Shown one piece after another: positions 44,352-56,920 of a stretch of 64,000 bases of DNA (positions within the stretch are counted from its first letter, which is position 1; every line of letters begins with the position of its first letter). The notes under the pieces are model-generated. The model ran no database searches. It was not told where the DNA came from and saw only the letters and a program-made list of their open reading frames with translations. This DNA comes from Lysinibacillus pakistanensis. Its GTDB lineage: Bacteria > Bacillota > Bacilli > Bacillales_A > Planococcaceae. The position numbers and the translations under genes were made by a program. The DNA is taken from assembly GCA_001312325.1 (NCBI GenBank), contig BBDJ01000004.1, forward strand, positions 153,182 through 217,181, in the 5' to 3' direction.

Positions 44352-44941
44352 CTGAAACGTTTACGACATATCGTGACGAGAGCAGTAGTTGCCAAAGGGA
44401 AGAAGAAAACGGAAGAACGTGTAACATTAAGTCCATCAAATAAACCGACAAGTATTCTTGGATGCTGGGTTATTAACCATACTTGCTCCGCAAAAAAAGT
44501 TGGTAAATTTGTAGAAGTATCAGGGAAATTTGATGTTAATGTATGGTATGCCTATAGTAATCATTCGAAAACAGCAGTGTTTTCTGAAACGGTTCACTAT
44601 AAAGACAAAGTGAAGCTTCATTTTAGAGATGGCGATGTAAGTGCTGGTGATGATGTTCGTGTACGTGTTATTCAAGAGCCAAATTGCATAGAGCTATCAT
44701 CTCTCCATGCGGCACGAAATTTGAAATCGTTGTTGAGCGTGAAGTAGTTGTAGAGGTTATGGGAGAAACGACAATTTGTATTAGTGTACATCCACTAGAT
44801 TTTGAAGAAGAATGGAACTTTAATGATGAGAGTTCATCCTCATCTTCCTCTAGCTCCAGTTCCAGCTCCTCGTCTAGCTCAAGTGGAGAGGGAAGGTATG
44901 TTTTAGAGTCCTCATCGTTTCCTGATGAAAGACCAAGATAA
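44352..44941 (+). CDS. cotE: spore outer-coat morphogenetic protein CotE
   Basis: Scaffold for outer spore-coat assembly, about 196 residues. Conserved features: HIVTRAVVAKGKK, SILGCWVINHTC, GKFDVNVWYAYS, VIQEPNCIEA and VEREVVVEVMGET. The best start is CTG 44352: AAGGAGG lies seven bases upstream, and starting there gives exactly the 16-residue lead to VVAKG found in B. subtilis CotE. Other in-frame starts (ATG 44289, GTG 44325) lack a spaced ribosome binding site. One base, probably G, is missing near 44689-44691. The C-terminus has about 18 consecutive serines where B. subtilis has an acidic tail. Confidence 0.9.
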
Positions 44942-44962
44942 TATTCAAAACGATAAGTTATT

Positions 44963-45024
44963 GATACATGCGAAACGCTAACATCTTAAAAAAAGATGAA
45001 TGAAGCGTTTCGCATGTATCTTTT
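44963..45024 (+). terminator. cotE terminator
   Basis: Perfect 17-bp stem GATACATGCGAAACGCT / AGCGTTTCGCATGTATC with a T tail. Confidence 0.92.
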
Positions 45025-45070
45025 GTTATAATAAAAATATCTATATGGCAAGAGCGAGGGAAATTTTATT

Positions 45071-47640
45071 ATGACTACATATACACCAATGATGCAACAA
45101 TATTTGCAGGTAAAAGAAGATTACAAGGATGCCTTTTTATTTTTTAGATTAGGTGATTTTTATGAGATGTTTTTTTGAGGATGCGATTAATGCCTCACAA
45201 CTGTTGGAAATAACATTAACAAGCCGAGATGCAGGTGCAAAAGAACGTATCCCGATGTGCGGTGTTCCGCATCATTCAGCGAAAAATTATATTGAAACAC
45301 TGGTGCAAAAGGGGTACAAGGTTGCTATTTGTGAGCAAACAGAAGATCCAAAGCAAGCAAAAGGTGTAGTGAAGCGAGAAGTTGTGCAGCTTATTACACC
45401 AGGAACGATAATGGAGGGTAAATCCCTAGAAGGAAAATCCAATCATTTTATTGGTGCAGCTGAGCAGCTTGATGATACGACGTTTGGTTATGCCTATTTA
45501 GATCTCTCTACTGGTGAAGCAGTCGTCTCCTCCATCGAGGGAGATGGTCGGGCACTTTTACTACAAATGCAGGCATATGGAGTGCGTGAACTGATTGTGA
45601 CGGAAAGTTTACAGCTTTTATTGGCGGAGCATGCAGTCAATGCTGGAATCGTATTATCTGTTGAAACTGATGAAATGACATTGGATAAAGCTACAAACTA
45701 TTTACAAGCTGTACCAAGTGAATTACAAGTTGCATGCTTACGTTTGCTGGCTTATATCGATAAAACTCAAATGCGTTCATTATCACATATTCAAGCATTT
45801 ACCTATCATGAAATGAAAAATTACTTACGCATTGATTCTAGTTCAAAGCGTAATTTAGAGCTTATTCAATCAATACGAGGTGGCGATCAAAAAGGTACAC
45901 TCTTATGGTTATTAGATGATACGGTAACAGCCATGGGTGGGCGAAAGCTTAAGCAATGGTTACATCAGCCCCTTGCCACACGTTCAGCCATAGAGGCTAG
46001 ACTGGACATTGTGTCAGTCTTATTAGAAGAATATTTTGTTCGAACAGAGCTACAGGCTTCCTTAAAGCAAGTATATGATTTAGAGCGTTTAGCGGGGCGT
46101 GTTGCTTTTGGAAATGTAGGGGGACGTGACTTAGCACAGCTTCGTGATTCGTTACGTCAGGTACCGATTATTCAGCAACAATTGCTAAGTGCCAATAAAG
46201 AAACCCTACAAAAACTTGGCGCTGCACTGGATACATGCGCAGATGTAGAGACATTGTTAGCTCATGCGATTACAGATAACCCACCGATTACAATTAAAGA
46301 GGGTGACGTCATTCGTGACGGCTATGATGAACGCTTGGATGAGCTACGTTTTGCTTCACGAAATGGCAAGGATTGGATTGCACAGCTAGAGCAAGAGGAG
46401 CGAGCGAAAACAGGTATTAAAAACTTAAAAATCGGCTATAACCGAATTTTTGGTTATTATATAGAAATAACAAAATCAAATATTCATCTAGCTGATTTAA
46501 CACGCTATGAAGCAAGCAAACTTTAGCGAATGCAGAACGATATATTACGCAGGAGTTAAAGGAAAAAGAAGCATTAATTTTAAACGCAGAAGAAGAAAGT
46601 CTAACATTAGAGTATAACTTGTTCGTGGAAATTCGTGATCAATTAAAGGCATTTATTCCACGGGTACAAGCACTGGCAGCAAGCATTAGTGAGATAGATG
46701 TGTTAGTCAGTTTTGCGAGTGTTTCTGAGAAATATCGCTTTACAAAGCCTGAATTCCACGGTGGTCGCTCCTTAGAAATTATAGAAGGGCGTCATCCTGT
46801 AGTAGAGAAAATGCTCAACAAGCAAATGTATGTGCCTAATGATTGTGTGCTTGAGGAAAATAATAATATGATGCTCATTACAGGTCCGAATATGTCTGGT
46901 AAAAGCACCTATATGCGTCAAGTTGCACTGATTGTCGTTATGGCGCAAATGGGCTGCTATGTGCCTGCTGAAAGAGCGAGATTGCCTATTACAGATCAGA
47001 TTTTTACACGCATTGGGGCAGCGGATGATTTAGCAGCAGGGCAATCAACGTTTATGGTAGAGATGCTAGAATCTCAACATGCCATTATGCATGCTACGAA
47101 AAATAGTTTAATGCTGTTTGATGAAATTGGGCGAGGTACTTCCACTTATGATGGTATGAGCCTTGCGCAATCCATGATGGAGTATATCCATGATAAAATT
47201 GGAGCAAATACGCTGTTCTCTACTCATTATCATGAATTAACAGCACTTGAGAAGGAACTTACACGTCTACAAAATGTTCATGTTTCAGCCACTGAAAAAA
47301 AGTGGAACAGTTGTCTTTTTACACAAGGTCAAAAAGGGGGCAGCTGATAAATCGTACGGTATTCATGTAGCACAGCTTGCTCAATTACCAGAGGAAATTT
47401 TATCGAGGGCACGTGTGCTGCTTGAAAACTTTGAGGCCGGGAAGGAAATAACTACCCCTCAGGAAATTAACGAACAGCCCATTCAAATGACGCTATTCTC
47501 AGAGGAGGAACCAATTTCATCTGCCGAAGCAGAGGTGCTAAAAAAATTTAGAAAAAGTAAATATTCTAGGCACTTCACCTATGCAGGCAATGAATATTTT
47601 ATATGAGCTACAGCAGCAGCTAGTAAATGCTAAAAAATAA
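45071..47640 (+). CDS. mutS: DNA mismatch repair protein MutS
   Basis: Mismatch-recognition ATPase of about 855 residues. Mismatch-binding motif [14 protein letters not shown] (the F-x-E) near residue 35, connector and lever domains, clamp, and ATPase with Walker [24 protein letters not shown] and STHYHEL. Four indels: extra T near 45169-45175, a lost C near 46512 (YERKQTLANA restored), extra A near 47296-47302 and near 47540-47546. After repair it ends at TAA 47638, 14 bases before mutL. Confidence 0.97.
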
Positions 47641-47654
47641 AGGAGTGATGCGCA

Positions 47655-49525
47655 ATGGGAAAAATACAAATTATGGACGAATGGCTGTCCAATAAAATCG
47701 CTGCCGGGGAAGTAGTTGAAAGACCAGCCTCTGTTGTGAAAGAGCTTGTGGAAAATGCCATAGATGCAGGTAGTACGTCCATCGATGTTTTTTTTACTAG
47801 AAGCGGGTCTCACTTCAATTCAGGTTATTGATAATGGAAGTGGAATGGATGAAGAGGATGCATTGATATCATACTCTCGTCATGCGACAAGTAAAATCCA
47901 TCAAGAGCATGATTTATTCCGCATTCGAACACTGGGCTTTCGAGGTGAAGCATTAGCTCGATAGCTTCAGTTTCTAAAATGACACTTATTACATCTAATG
48001 GAGAATCAGGTACGTATTTAGAGCTAGAGGGTGGGCATGTGGTGACAAATAAGCCTGGTCCACTGAGAAAAGGAACAGATATAACGGTGGCACAGTTATT
48101 TTTCAATACACCTGCACGTTTAAAATATATGAAAACGATTCAAACCGAGCTTGGACATACAATCGATTTGTTGAACCGTCTTGCGCTTGGCAATCCACAA
48201 ATTGCGTTCAGATTGCTACATAATGGTCAGCAATTGCTACAAACAAATGGACGAGGTGATGTGCAGCAAGTATTAGCGGCAATTTACGGTGTGCATAATG
48301 CCAAGAAAATGGTGCCTTTTGAGGGAGAATCGCATGATTATAAAGTTACAGGCTTCGTATCCTTACCTGAAGTGACACGTGCTTCGAAAAATTATATGTC
48401 CCTCTTTGTCAATGGTCGTTGGGTCAAGCATTATTTAGTGCAAAAAGCGATTGTCGATGCTTACCATACGTATTTACCAATTGAGCGTTTCCCTATAGTG
48501 GCTCTCTTTATAGAGGGTGACCCCTATTTAACAGACGTCAATGTTCATCCTGCCAAACATCAAATCCGTTTAAGTAAGGAACCAGAGCTCCTTAAACTTA
48601 TTGAGGAAACCATTCGGGAAACTATACGACATGTTATCAGAGTGCCACAAATGGAAAAGAAGGAAAAGGTTGTGAAGTCTACAGCAGAGCAGTTAAATAT
48701 CTGGAAGCCAGCTCCGAAGCTAGATGTGGAGAAAATGAATGCCATTGTAGAAAAGCTATATGATGTGCAAACCGTTCAGGAATCAAGCATGCTAGAGCCA
48801 ATAAAATCATTACAAGAATCATCCCCTACTCCTGTTGAAGATAGCTTTGAACATACACAGCCAATCGAGGAAAAATCAATTCAAAATGTGGTAGATGAGG
48901 AAGTAAAGCAATATTCAATTGAAAAGTCTACAAAAGAACCATTTCCTGCACTGGAAGTAGTGGGTCAAATTCATGGCACATATATTGTTGCACAGATGGA
49001 GGATGGCTTTTATTTAATTGATCAGCATGCAGCTCAGGAACGTATTAAATATGAATTTTTCCGAGAAAAGGTGGGTATGGTGAACCCAAATGAACGTCAG
49101 GCTTTACTGCTACCATTAACCTTCCACTATGCCGCTGACGAGGCACTCTTATTAAGAGAAAACAAACAAGAATTAGAGGCTGTTGGGGTGTTTTTAGAGG
49201 AATTTGGACAGTCATCATTTGTCGTAAGGGAGCATCCTAGCTGGTTTCCTAAAGGGGAAGAACAGGAAATTATTGAAGATTTAATTGAACAGGTACTGAC
49301 TACCAAAAAGGCAGACGTTAAGAAATTACGGGAGGCAGCGGCAATTATGATGAGCTGTAAAAAATCAATCAAGGCCAATCATTTTTTTAACAAGGGAGCA
49401 AATGGTAACGCTATTGAATGATCTACGAAATGCTGATAATCCATTTACATGCCCACACGGACGTCCAGTACTCATTCATTTTACGACTTATGAAGTGGAA
49501 AAAAATGTTTAAACGGGTTATGTAG
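47655..49525 (+). CDS. mutL: DNA mismatch repair protein MutL
   Basis: GHKL ATPase and matchmaker of about 622 residues. N-terminal motifs [33 protein letters not shown] and [12 protein letters not shown]; the C-terminal dimerisation/endonuclease domain has [12 protein letters not shown] near residue 455, the metal motif SCKKSIKA and CPHGRP near the end. Four indels: extra T near 47787-47794, lost T near 47958, extra T near 49382-49388 and extra A near 49499-49505. The last two hide the true C-terminus, where the CPHGRP motif lies. Confidence 0.97.
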
Positions 49526-49549
49526 AACTGTATTAAAGGGGGAGAATGA

Positions 49550-51047
<1,498 letters not shown>

Positions 51048-51065
51048 CTGATGGGGGAATAAGAT

Positions 51066-52715
51066 ATGTTTTCATTTGAGCATCGTCCTAAAATTATGCA
51101 TTTTTTTAGAACAATATAGCTTTGACGTCTTAATCATTGGTGGTGGTATTACAGGTGCAGGTATAGCACTCGATGCTGCATCTAGAGGGCTGTCAGTTGC
51201 TTTGATTGAGATGCAGGATTTTTCTGCTGGCACCTCAAGTCGCTCTACAAAGCTTATTCATGGGGGACTTCGATATTTAAAGCAATTTGATGTAAGCGTA
51301 GTGGCTGAGGTTGGGCGTGAACGGGAAATTGTGTACGATAACGCCGTACATGTGACAACACCTGAAAAGATGCTTCTACCATTATATAAAAAAAGGCTCA
51401 CTTGGACCTTTAACTACATCATTAGCTTTGAAGGTCTATGATCGCTTAGCAGGTGTCAAGAAGAATGAGCGTAGAACAATGCTAAGTGCACAGGAAACTT
51501 CAGCACTTGAGCCTTTACTCAATCAAGATGAGCTGGTCGGTGGAGGCTATTATGTTGAATATCGGACAGATGATGCGCGTCTTACCATTGAGGTTCTGAA
51601 AAAAGCAGTGGAATATGGAGCATTATGCATTAATTATGCCGAGATGACAGAATTTTTATATCATAAGAAAAAAACTTGTAGGTGTGCAAGTTAAGGATCA
51701 TATAACAGGAAAAACGATAGAAGTGCATGCTGCGCAAATTGTCAATGCAACAGGACCATGGGTGGATGCAGTCCGTCAAAAGGATAAAGTGGCAGACAAT
51801 AAGCAATTACGACTCACGAAAGGGGTCCATATTGTTCTAGATCAAAAGGATTTCCCGTTAAAGCAAGCGGTGTACTTCGATATCATGGATGGTCGCATGG
51901 CCTTTGCTATTCCACGCGATGGCAAAACCTATGTAGGTACTACCGATACAGAATACGAAGGGGACATAGCACATCCTTTTGCGACACAAGAGGATGTTGA
52001 TTATTTAATTGCTGCGGCAAAAACTGTTTTTCCAACAGCGAAAATCTCAAGAGAAACAATTGAATCTTCCTGGGCTGGCATACGTCCACTTATTTTTGAA
52101 AAAGGAAAGAATCCGTCTGAAATCTCTCGAAAGGATGAAATATGGACGGCTCCAAGTGGACTCATGACAATTGCTGGTGGAAAATTAACAGGCTATCGTC
52201 AAATGGCAGAAACAATTGTAGATAAAATTGTCAAAACACATAAATATAAGCATGCAAGTCCATGTATAACACGTGAGTTATCACTTTCTGGTGCAAAGGG
52301 CATCAATGCGGTTAATTTTCCCGATTATACAGCCTATAAAGCAAGAGAAGGCGTTCAGTACGGGCTAAACTATGATGAAGCAAAAATGCTTGTTCAAAAA
52401 TATGGCACAAATGTCGATGCATTGTTTGATCAGGTGAAATATTTACATGAGCATGGTAGTACGATGCCACTTGCTCTCCATGCTATGCTGCTCTATGGTA
52501 TTGAGGCAGAGATGGTATACACCCCAAGTGACTTCTTTATTCGTCGTACAGGCTTGTTATACTTTGATATCGATGCTGTTAAACGTTATAACAACAGGTT
52601 ATTCAAGTGATGCAGCAACGCTTACATTATACAGAGCCACAAAAAAAACATGTATATTGCTCATCTAGAGCAGGCCATTTTAGATGCAACAAATTTTGTG
52701 GAAGAGGGAGTGTAG
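51066..52715 (+). CDS. glpD: aerobic glycerol-3-phosphate dehydrogenase
   Basis: Membrane-associated FAD enzyme that oxidises glycerol 3-phosphate to dihydroxyacetone phosphate and feeds the quinone pool; acts after GlpK. About 548 residues. FAD-binding [13 protein letters not shown] near residue 28, [17 protein letters not shown], and GTTDTEYEG. Five indels: extra T near 51102-51108, extra A near 51388-51394 and 51668-51674, a lost A near 52588, extra A near 52641-52648. The repaired C-terminus ends FVEEGV at TAG 52713. Confidence 0.95.
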
Positions 52716-52719
52716 GGAA

Positions 52720-53639
52720 ATGGAACGTTACATTGAAATGTCAGACGGCCATTTTGTCTTTACGCGTACATTACAGCCGTCAAGTACATGTATTGGCCAT
52801 ATTCATATTTTGCACGGCATGGCGGAGCATAGTGGGCGCTATATAAAGTTTGCTAGCGCACTAACGACAGCAGGGTACGCAGTGACTATGCATGATCATC
52901 GAGGGCATGGCGAAACGGCAGGCTATAATGGTACATTAGGGTTTTTTGCTGAGCAAAATGGGTTTGATCGAGTCGTAGAGGATGTCCATGAGGTAGTTAC
53001 AGCATTACATGAACAGTTTGCAGATGTCCCTTTCATACTATTTGGACATAGTATGGGATCGTTTATTACGAGAAGATATATACAACTGTACAGCCACCAT
53101 GTTGATAGGGTAATTCTTTGTGGAACAGGGCATGTGACAACCTTGCATGCAATGGGAAATATGGTATCGAGAGCCTTAGCGAAGCAGCTTGGAAAAGAGA
53201 CAGAAAGCAAGCTATTAAATAAGTTGAGCTTTGGAAGCTTTAATAAGCAATTTCCCAATTCGAAGACGGCGTATGATTGGTTATGCTCTGTTGAAAACGA
53301 GGTACAAAAATATATAGATGATCCATATTGTGGCTTTATCCCGACAAATCAATTTTTTTGTAGATTTGACAACAGGTTTTATGACCTTAAATCGAAAAAA
53401 ATGAGATTGCTAAAGTAAGAAAAGATCTTCCTATTTTTTTGATCAGTGGTAGTAAGGATCCAGTAGGAGATCAAGGGCAGGGTATTTATGCTGTTGCTGA
53501 GCAATTCGCTGTGGCAGGCTTGCAGAATGTGACAGTCTACTTATTTGAGGATAAGCGCCATGAAATTTTAAACGAGGATAACCAAGAGGCAGTCTATCAA
53601 GTTTTATTACGGTGGTTAGAAAAAAATGATACAAGATAA
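52720..53639 (+). CDS. alpha/beta hydrolase (lysophospholipase/monoacylglycerol lipase type)
   Basis: About 305 residues. Oxyanion region [10 protein letters not shown], nucleophile elbow FGHSMGS near residue 107, and the distal [10 protein letters not shown] and [10 protein letters not shown] regions supplying Asp and His. Serine_aminopeptid/Hydrolase_4 family, close in kind to PldB/YtpA. It could release glycerol or glycerophospholipid fragments for the upstream glpKD, but that link is only positional. ATG 52720 is chosen over the in-frame upstream ATG 52684, which lies inside glpD. Two indels: extra T near 53355-53361 and extra A near 53395-53401. Confidence 0.9.
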
Positions 53640-54529
53640 AATAAGACAGGCAGAGGTCATCGCAATTGTTGGCCCAACTGCTTCAGGTAAAACAGCATTA
53701 AGTATTAAGCTAGCAAAAAAAATATAATGGTGAAATTATAAACGGTGACTCCATGCAGGTCTATCGAGGCTTAGATATTGGTACGGCTAAAATTACCGAG
53801 GAAGAGATGGAGGGTGTGCCACATCATTTACTTAGCTTTAAGGAGCCAACGGAGGCTTTTTCAGTAGCAGACTATCAAAGAATGGTACGAACGAAAATTG
53901 CAGAAATTCAAGCACGGGAGAAGCTACCTATTATAGTAGGGGGCTCTGGTTTATATGTGCAGGCAGTGCTCTATGATTTTCAATTTACAGAGGAGCAGGT
54001 AGATGAGGTGGCACGGAAGGCTTATTATGAAGAGCTGGAAAAATTAGGCCCTGAGGCAATGCATGCGAAGCTAGAGAAGCTTGACCCACAAACTGCGGAG
54101 TCCATCCATCCCAATAATACGCGTCGTGTGATACGAGCATTAGAGATGATTGAGCTAAGTGGTGTTTCTAAGGCTTCCGAGGAACATAATCGTGGAGAGA
54201 TCCCTCTCTATAACCATGTTGTTTTAGGGCTTGGTCAAAATATGTCTCGAGAAGAGCTATATGATCGAATTAACCATCGTGTTGATGTGATGATGGACAA
54301 CGGTTTATTAGAGGAAGTAAAGGGGTTATGGCAGCAAAATATTCGAGGTGTACAATCCATTCAAGCGATTGGTTATAAGGAATTGTATGATTATTTGGAT
54401 GGTAAATGCTCACTTGATGAAGCACTTGAAAGCTTAAAACAAAATTCTCGTCGCTATGCCAAAAGACAATTAACCTATTTCCGTAATAAGATGGATATCT
54501 ATTTTATTTCAAATGGTGAACAAATTTAA
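53626..54529 (+). CDS. miaA: tRNA dimethylallyltransferase
   Basis: Adds the isopentenyl group to A37 of tRNAs, supplying the substrate of MiaB. About 300 residues with P-loop GPTASGKT near residue 18, [26 protein letters not shown] and [13 protein letters not shown]. It begins 14 bases before the end of the hydrolase gene. One extra A near 53715-53722. Followed by hfq, the common bacterial order. Confidence 0.97.
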
Positions 54530-54569
54530 AACTTCCACATTAGAATGCAGAATTTCTAAAAATTACTAA

Positions 54570-54597
54570 TTGCTAAAATGGTAGAACATGCTACTAT
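54570..54597 (+). promoter_or_regulatory. possible hfq promoter
   Basis: TTGCTA and TACTAT with a 16-base spacer, 41 bases before the hfq start. Confidence 0.4.
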
Positions 54598-54637
54598 AGG
54601 AATGAAGAGGTAGAAAGAGAGTAGGGAGGTATTTTTG

Positions 54638-54868
54638 ATGAAGTCAATTAATTTGCAAGATACGTTCTTGAACCATCTACGTAAAAACAGTGTATTTGTA
54701 ACTGTGTTTCTTTTAAACGGCTTTCAATTAAAAGGAACTGTAAAATCCTATGATAATTTTACAGTGTTGTTAATTGATGCCGAAAGTAAGCAGCACCTTA
54801 TTTACAAACACGCTATTTCTACATTCGTTCCTGTAAAGCAAGTAGATTTTTTAGAAACAGAGCAATAA
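54638..54868 (+). CDS. hfq: RNA chaperone Hfq
   Basis: 76-residue Sm-like hexameric RNA chaperone, uninterrupted. Sm1 motif region [21 protein letters not shown] and Sm2 motif YKHAIST. ATG 54638 is chosen because GGGAGGT lies seven bases upstream; the TTG at 54635 is not needed. Directly downstream of miaA and followed by its own terminator. Confidence 0.97.
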   Translation: MKSINLQDTFLNHLRKNSVFVTVFLLNGFQLKGTVKSYDNFTVLLIDAESKQHLIYKHAISTFVPVKQVDFLETEQ

Positions 54869-54888
54869 AAGCGTGTAAATATGATATG

Positions 54889-54925
54889 AAAACAGTTAGT
54901 GTTCATGACACTAGCTGTTTTTTTT
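54889..54925 (+). terminator. hfq terminator
   Basis: AACAGTTAGTG / CACTAGCTGTT hairpin with T8. Confidence 0.92.
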
Positions 54926-54977
54926 GCCTTCGAGCTATAATGTAATAGGAAATTGATATTTTGGAGGACAAAATTTT

Positions 54978-55280
54978 ATGAAATCAATGGATACAACGCA
55001 ATTATTAGAACTATTAGACGCTAATGAAGATCTTTACATTATAGATGTTCGTGAGGATGATGAGGTAGCTCAAGGTATGATTCCTGGTGCTCAGCATATA
55101 GCGCTTGGAACAATTCCAGAACGCCTAGAGGAATTAGATGAGACGAAACCATATATTATTGTTTGCAAAGCTGGCGGTCGTTCAGCAAATGCTTGCTCAT
55201 ACCTAGAAGCTCAAGGCTTTGATGTAACAAACCTTGAAGGAGGTATGCTTGCCTATGATGGCGAGTTAGAGTTTAAATAA
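54978..55280 (+). CDS. rhodanese-like sulfurtransferase
   Basis: Single rhodanese domain of 100 residues, uninterrupted. DVREDDEVAQGMIPGA motif at the N-terminal side and active-site loop VCKAGGRSANAC with the catalytic cysteine. TTGGAGG precedes the ATG. A cytoplasmic persulfide carrier by family; the acceptor is unknown. Own terminator follows. Confidence 0.93.
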   Translation: MKSMDTTQLLELLDANEDLYIIDVREDDEVAQGMIPGAQHIALGTIPERLEELDETKPYIIVCKAGGRSANACSYLEAQGFDVTNLEGGMLAYDGELEFK

Positions 55281-55291
55281 CATTGATTTTG

Positions 55292-55325
55292 AAGCCTTCG
55301 CTTTAGTATGCGGAGGCTTTTTTTG
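55292..55325 (+). terminator. terminator after rhodanese gene
   Basis: AGCCTTCGC / GCGGAGGCT hairpin, with a G-U pair, and T7. Confidence 0.88.
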
Positions 55326-55362
55326 TCGAATATAAGTAGGTATTTATGTTTTGATGGGGGGA

Positions 55363-55498
55363 GTGCTGAATTGAGGGGAATATGTGCAGAATTGATTAGT
55401 ATTTATGCTAGATAGAAGGCCGCTTGTGCTTGATAGCAAGAGAAAAACACATGATTGAACACAATTCATTCTAGCTGATAGGATTGATACTAGAAAGG
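55363..55498. repeat. second 21-bp periodic degenerate repeat
   Basis: Units start at 55363, 55384, 55405, 55426, 55447 and 55468, each 21 bases. Leading parts read GTGCTGAATTG, GTGCAGAATTG, ATGCTAGATAG, GTGCTTGATAG, ACACATGATTG, ATTCTAGCTGA. Same period and the same GATAG-type core as the array at 41712. Confidence 0.6.
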
Positions 55499-55508
55499 TG
55501 GTGATAAA

Positions 55509-56457
55509 TTGCAAACAACCCAGCGAAAAAAAGCCCCACAAACTGTTAAAGCTTGAAGCGATATTACGAAGACTCCGGAAAACATCCCCAAATTATCCGT
55601 ATTTTCAAGAGTTACATCGAAAATTGAGTGCTGGTTTTCAAGGTGAGCTCCGAGTTGATCGACTTTGGCAAGAAATGAACCTCACTTTCCCTCATCAAAT
55701 ATTCTATGATTATTGTTTTATCAATAATTCAGGTTTTACACATCAAATCGATACACTATTTGTGACACCACATTTTCTATGCTTAATCGAAATTAAAAAT
55801 ATTTTAGGAAAACTTGATTTTGATGATGTAAAGAGACAATGTATTCGTACAACTTCGGATGGAAAAATAGACAGTTTAATATCCAGTAGATCAACTATTT
55901 CGGCATCAAAGCTATTTCCAAATATTATTAAAGCAACTAAATATAGAGCTACCAATTGTGAAGGTGATCGTAATTGCAAATCCTTCTATCATAATTGGTC
56001 AATTAAGCACAGAATGTCCAATTATGCATAGTGTGGGTTTACCTTATTTCTTATGGCAACAGCTACAGCATTTTTGGTCAACGATCATTAGAAAAGAGTA
56101 ATTTTCAGAGATTGCTTAAGCACTTAAAATCTATTCGTCAAGATAAATTATGGGAACAAAAACTGATGGAAGATGAATGGAGGTCAGGTGTTCTTGTCCA
56201 AAGTGTCCTATGAGAAGAGCATGTTTTATAGGCATGGCTCTTGGCTTTGTCGAAGCTGCGGTGTAGAAAATAATGAGGCTTTTTTACAAGCATTACAGGA
56301 TTATCGACTTTTACGGGAAAGCTATATTTCTACAACCACTCTATGCCAAGAATTTAATATACCAAGCAAGTATATTGCCTACCGTATTATAAAAGCGTTG
56401 AAGTTTGAAAAGATAGGGAATAATCGCTATAGTCATTATAAAATTTCGGAGTATTAA
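55509..56457 (+). CDS. NERD-domain protein with C-terminal zinc-finger-like region, frame broken
   Basis: About 315 residues if repaired. The nuclease-related domain includes GFQGELRVDRLWQEM, THQIDTLFVTPHFLCLIEIKN and, in another frame, VKVIVIANPSIIIG. The C-terminal part restores to CPKCPMRRACFYRHGSWLCRSCG, two CxxC pairs (residue run cited only for its cysteines), then a helical tail. Start TTG 55509 fits AAAGGTGGTGA upstream and requires one A fewer at 55535-55541. Other breaks near 55945, 56071-56075 (extra T), 56193 and 56228 (lost T) lie in short runs, unlike most in the window, so real decay cannot be excluded. Confidence 0.7.
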
Positions 56458-56599
56458 AAAGCTACACGATGAAAGCGGTCTTCATCGTATATCTTATTAA
56501 AATACATAACACTAACAGGTAAAAAAAAATCGATTATATTTATACGCATTTTGATGATCCTTAGATGGATTTAAATTATTTATCAGGCATTTGATAAGG

Positions 56600-56716
56600 C
56601 AAAGCGCTACTAGTTCATAGAAATAATGAAATTGCTTCGTTAGTGGGCTATAGTAATGAGGAGTATTTTATTAAAGTATTTAAGGAATGACACCAGCCAA
56701 ATATCGAACTATTTAA
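56600..56716 (+). pseudogene. remnant of AraC-family regulator C-terminus
   Basis: Translating across one small break gives EIASLVGYSNEEYFIKVFK followed by GMTPAKYR-like residues, the second helix-turn-helix of an AraC/XylS regulator. No upstream part of the gene is present, and an in-frame stop lies just before. It is a gene relic, not a working gene. Confidence 0.6.
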
Positions 56717-56812
56717 ATCAATTGGGTTTTGGTAAAATAAGTATAGGATGACCGAGTTGAAAATAGAAAGGATGAGTAATATGTTCCGATCAATAGCGCC
56801 TCCAACAATGTC

Positions 56813-56890
56813 TTGACAGTAGAGTCTACTGTTTAAGGCATTCCACACTAGCTTGCTCTTCTTGCAATAGATTCTACTGTATAGGCTAAA
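56813..56890 (+). promoter_or_regulatory. two related palindromes upstream of EamA exporter
   Basis: CAGTAGAGTCTACTG (56817-56831, a perfect palindrome around one central base) and CAATAGATTCTACTG (56865-56879) lie 48 bases apart, each overlapping a -35-like TTGACA or TTGCAA. The layout recalls regulator sites built into a promoter, for example of MerR type, but neither has a convincing -10 box. Confidence 0.4.
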
Positions 56891-56920
56891 AACTATATAA
56901 GTAGAAAGTAGGAATCAGAA

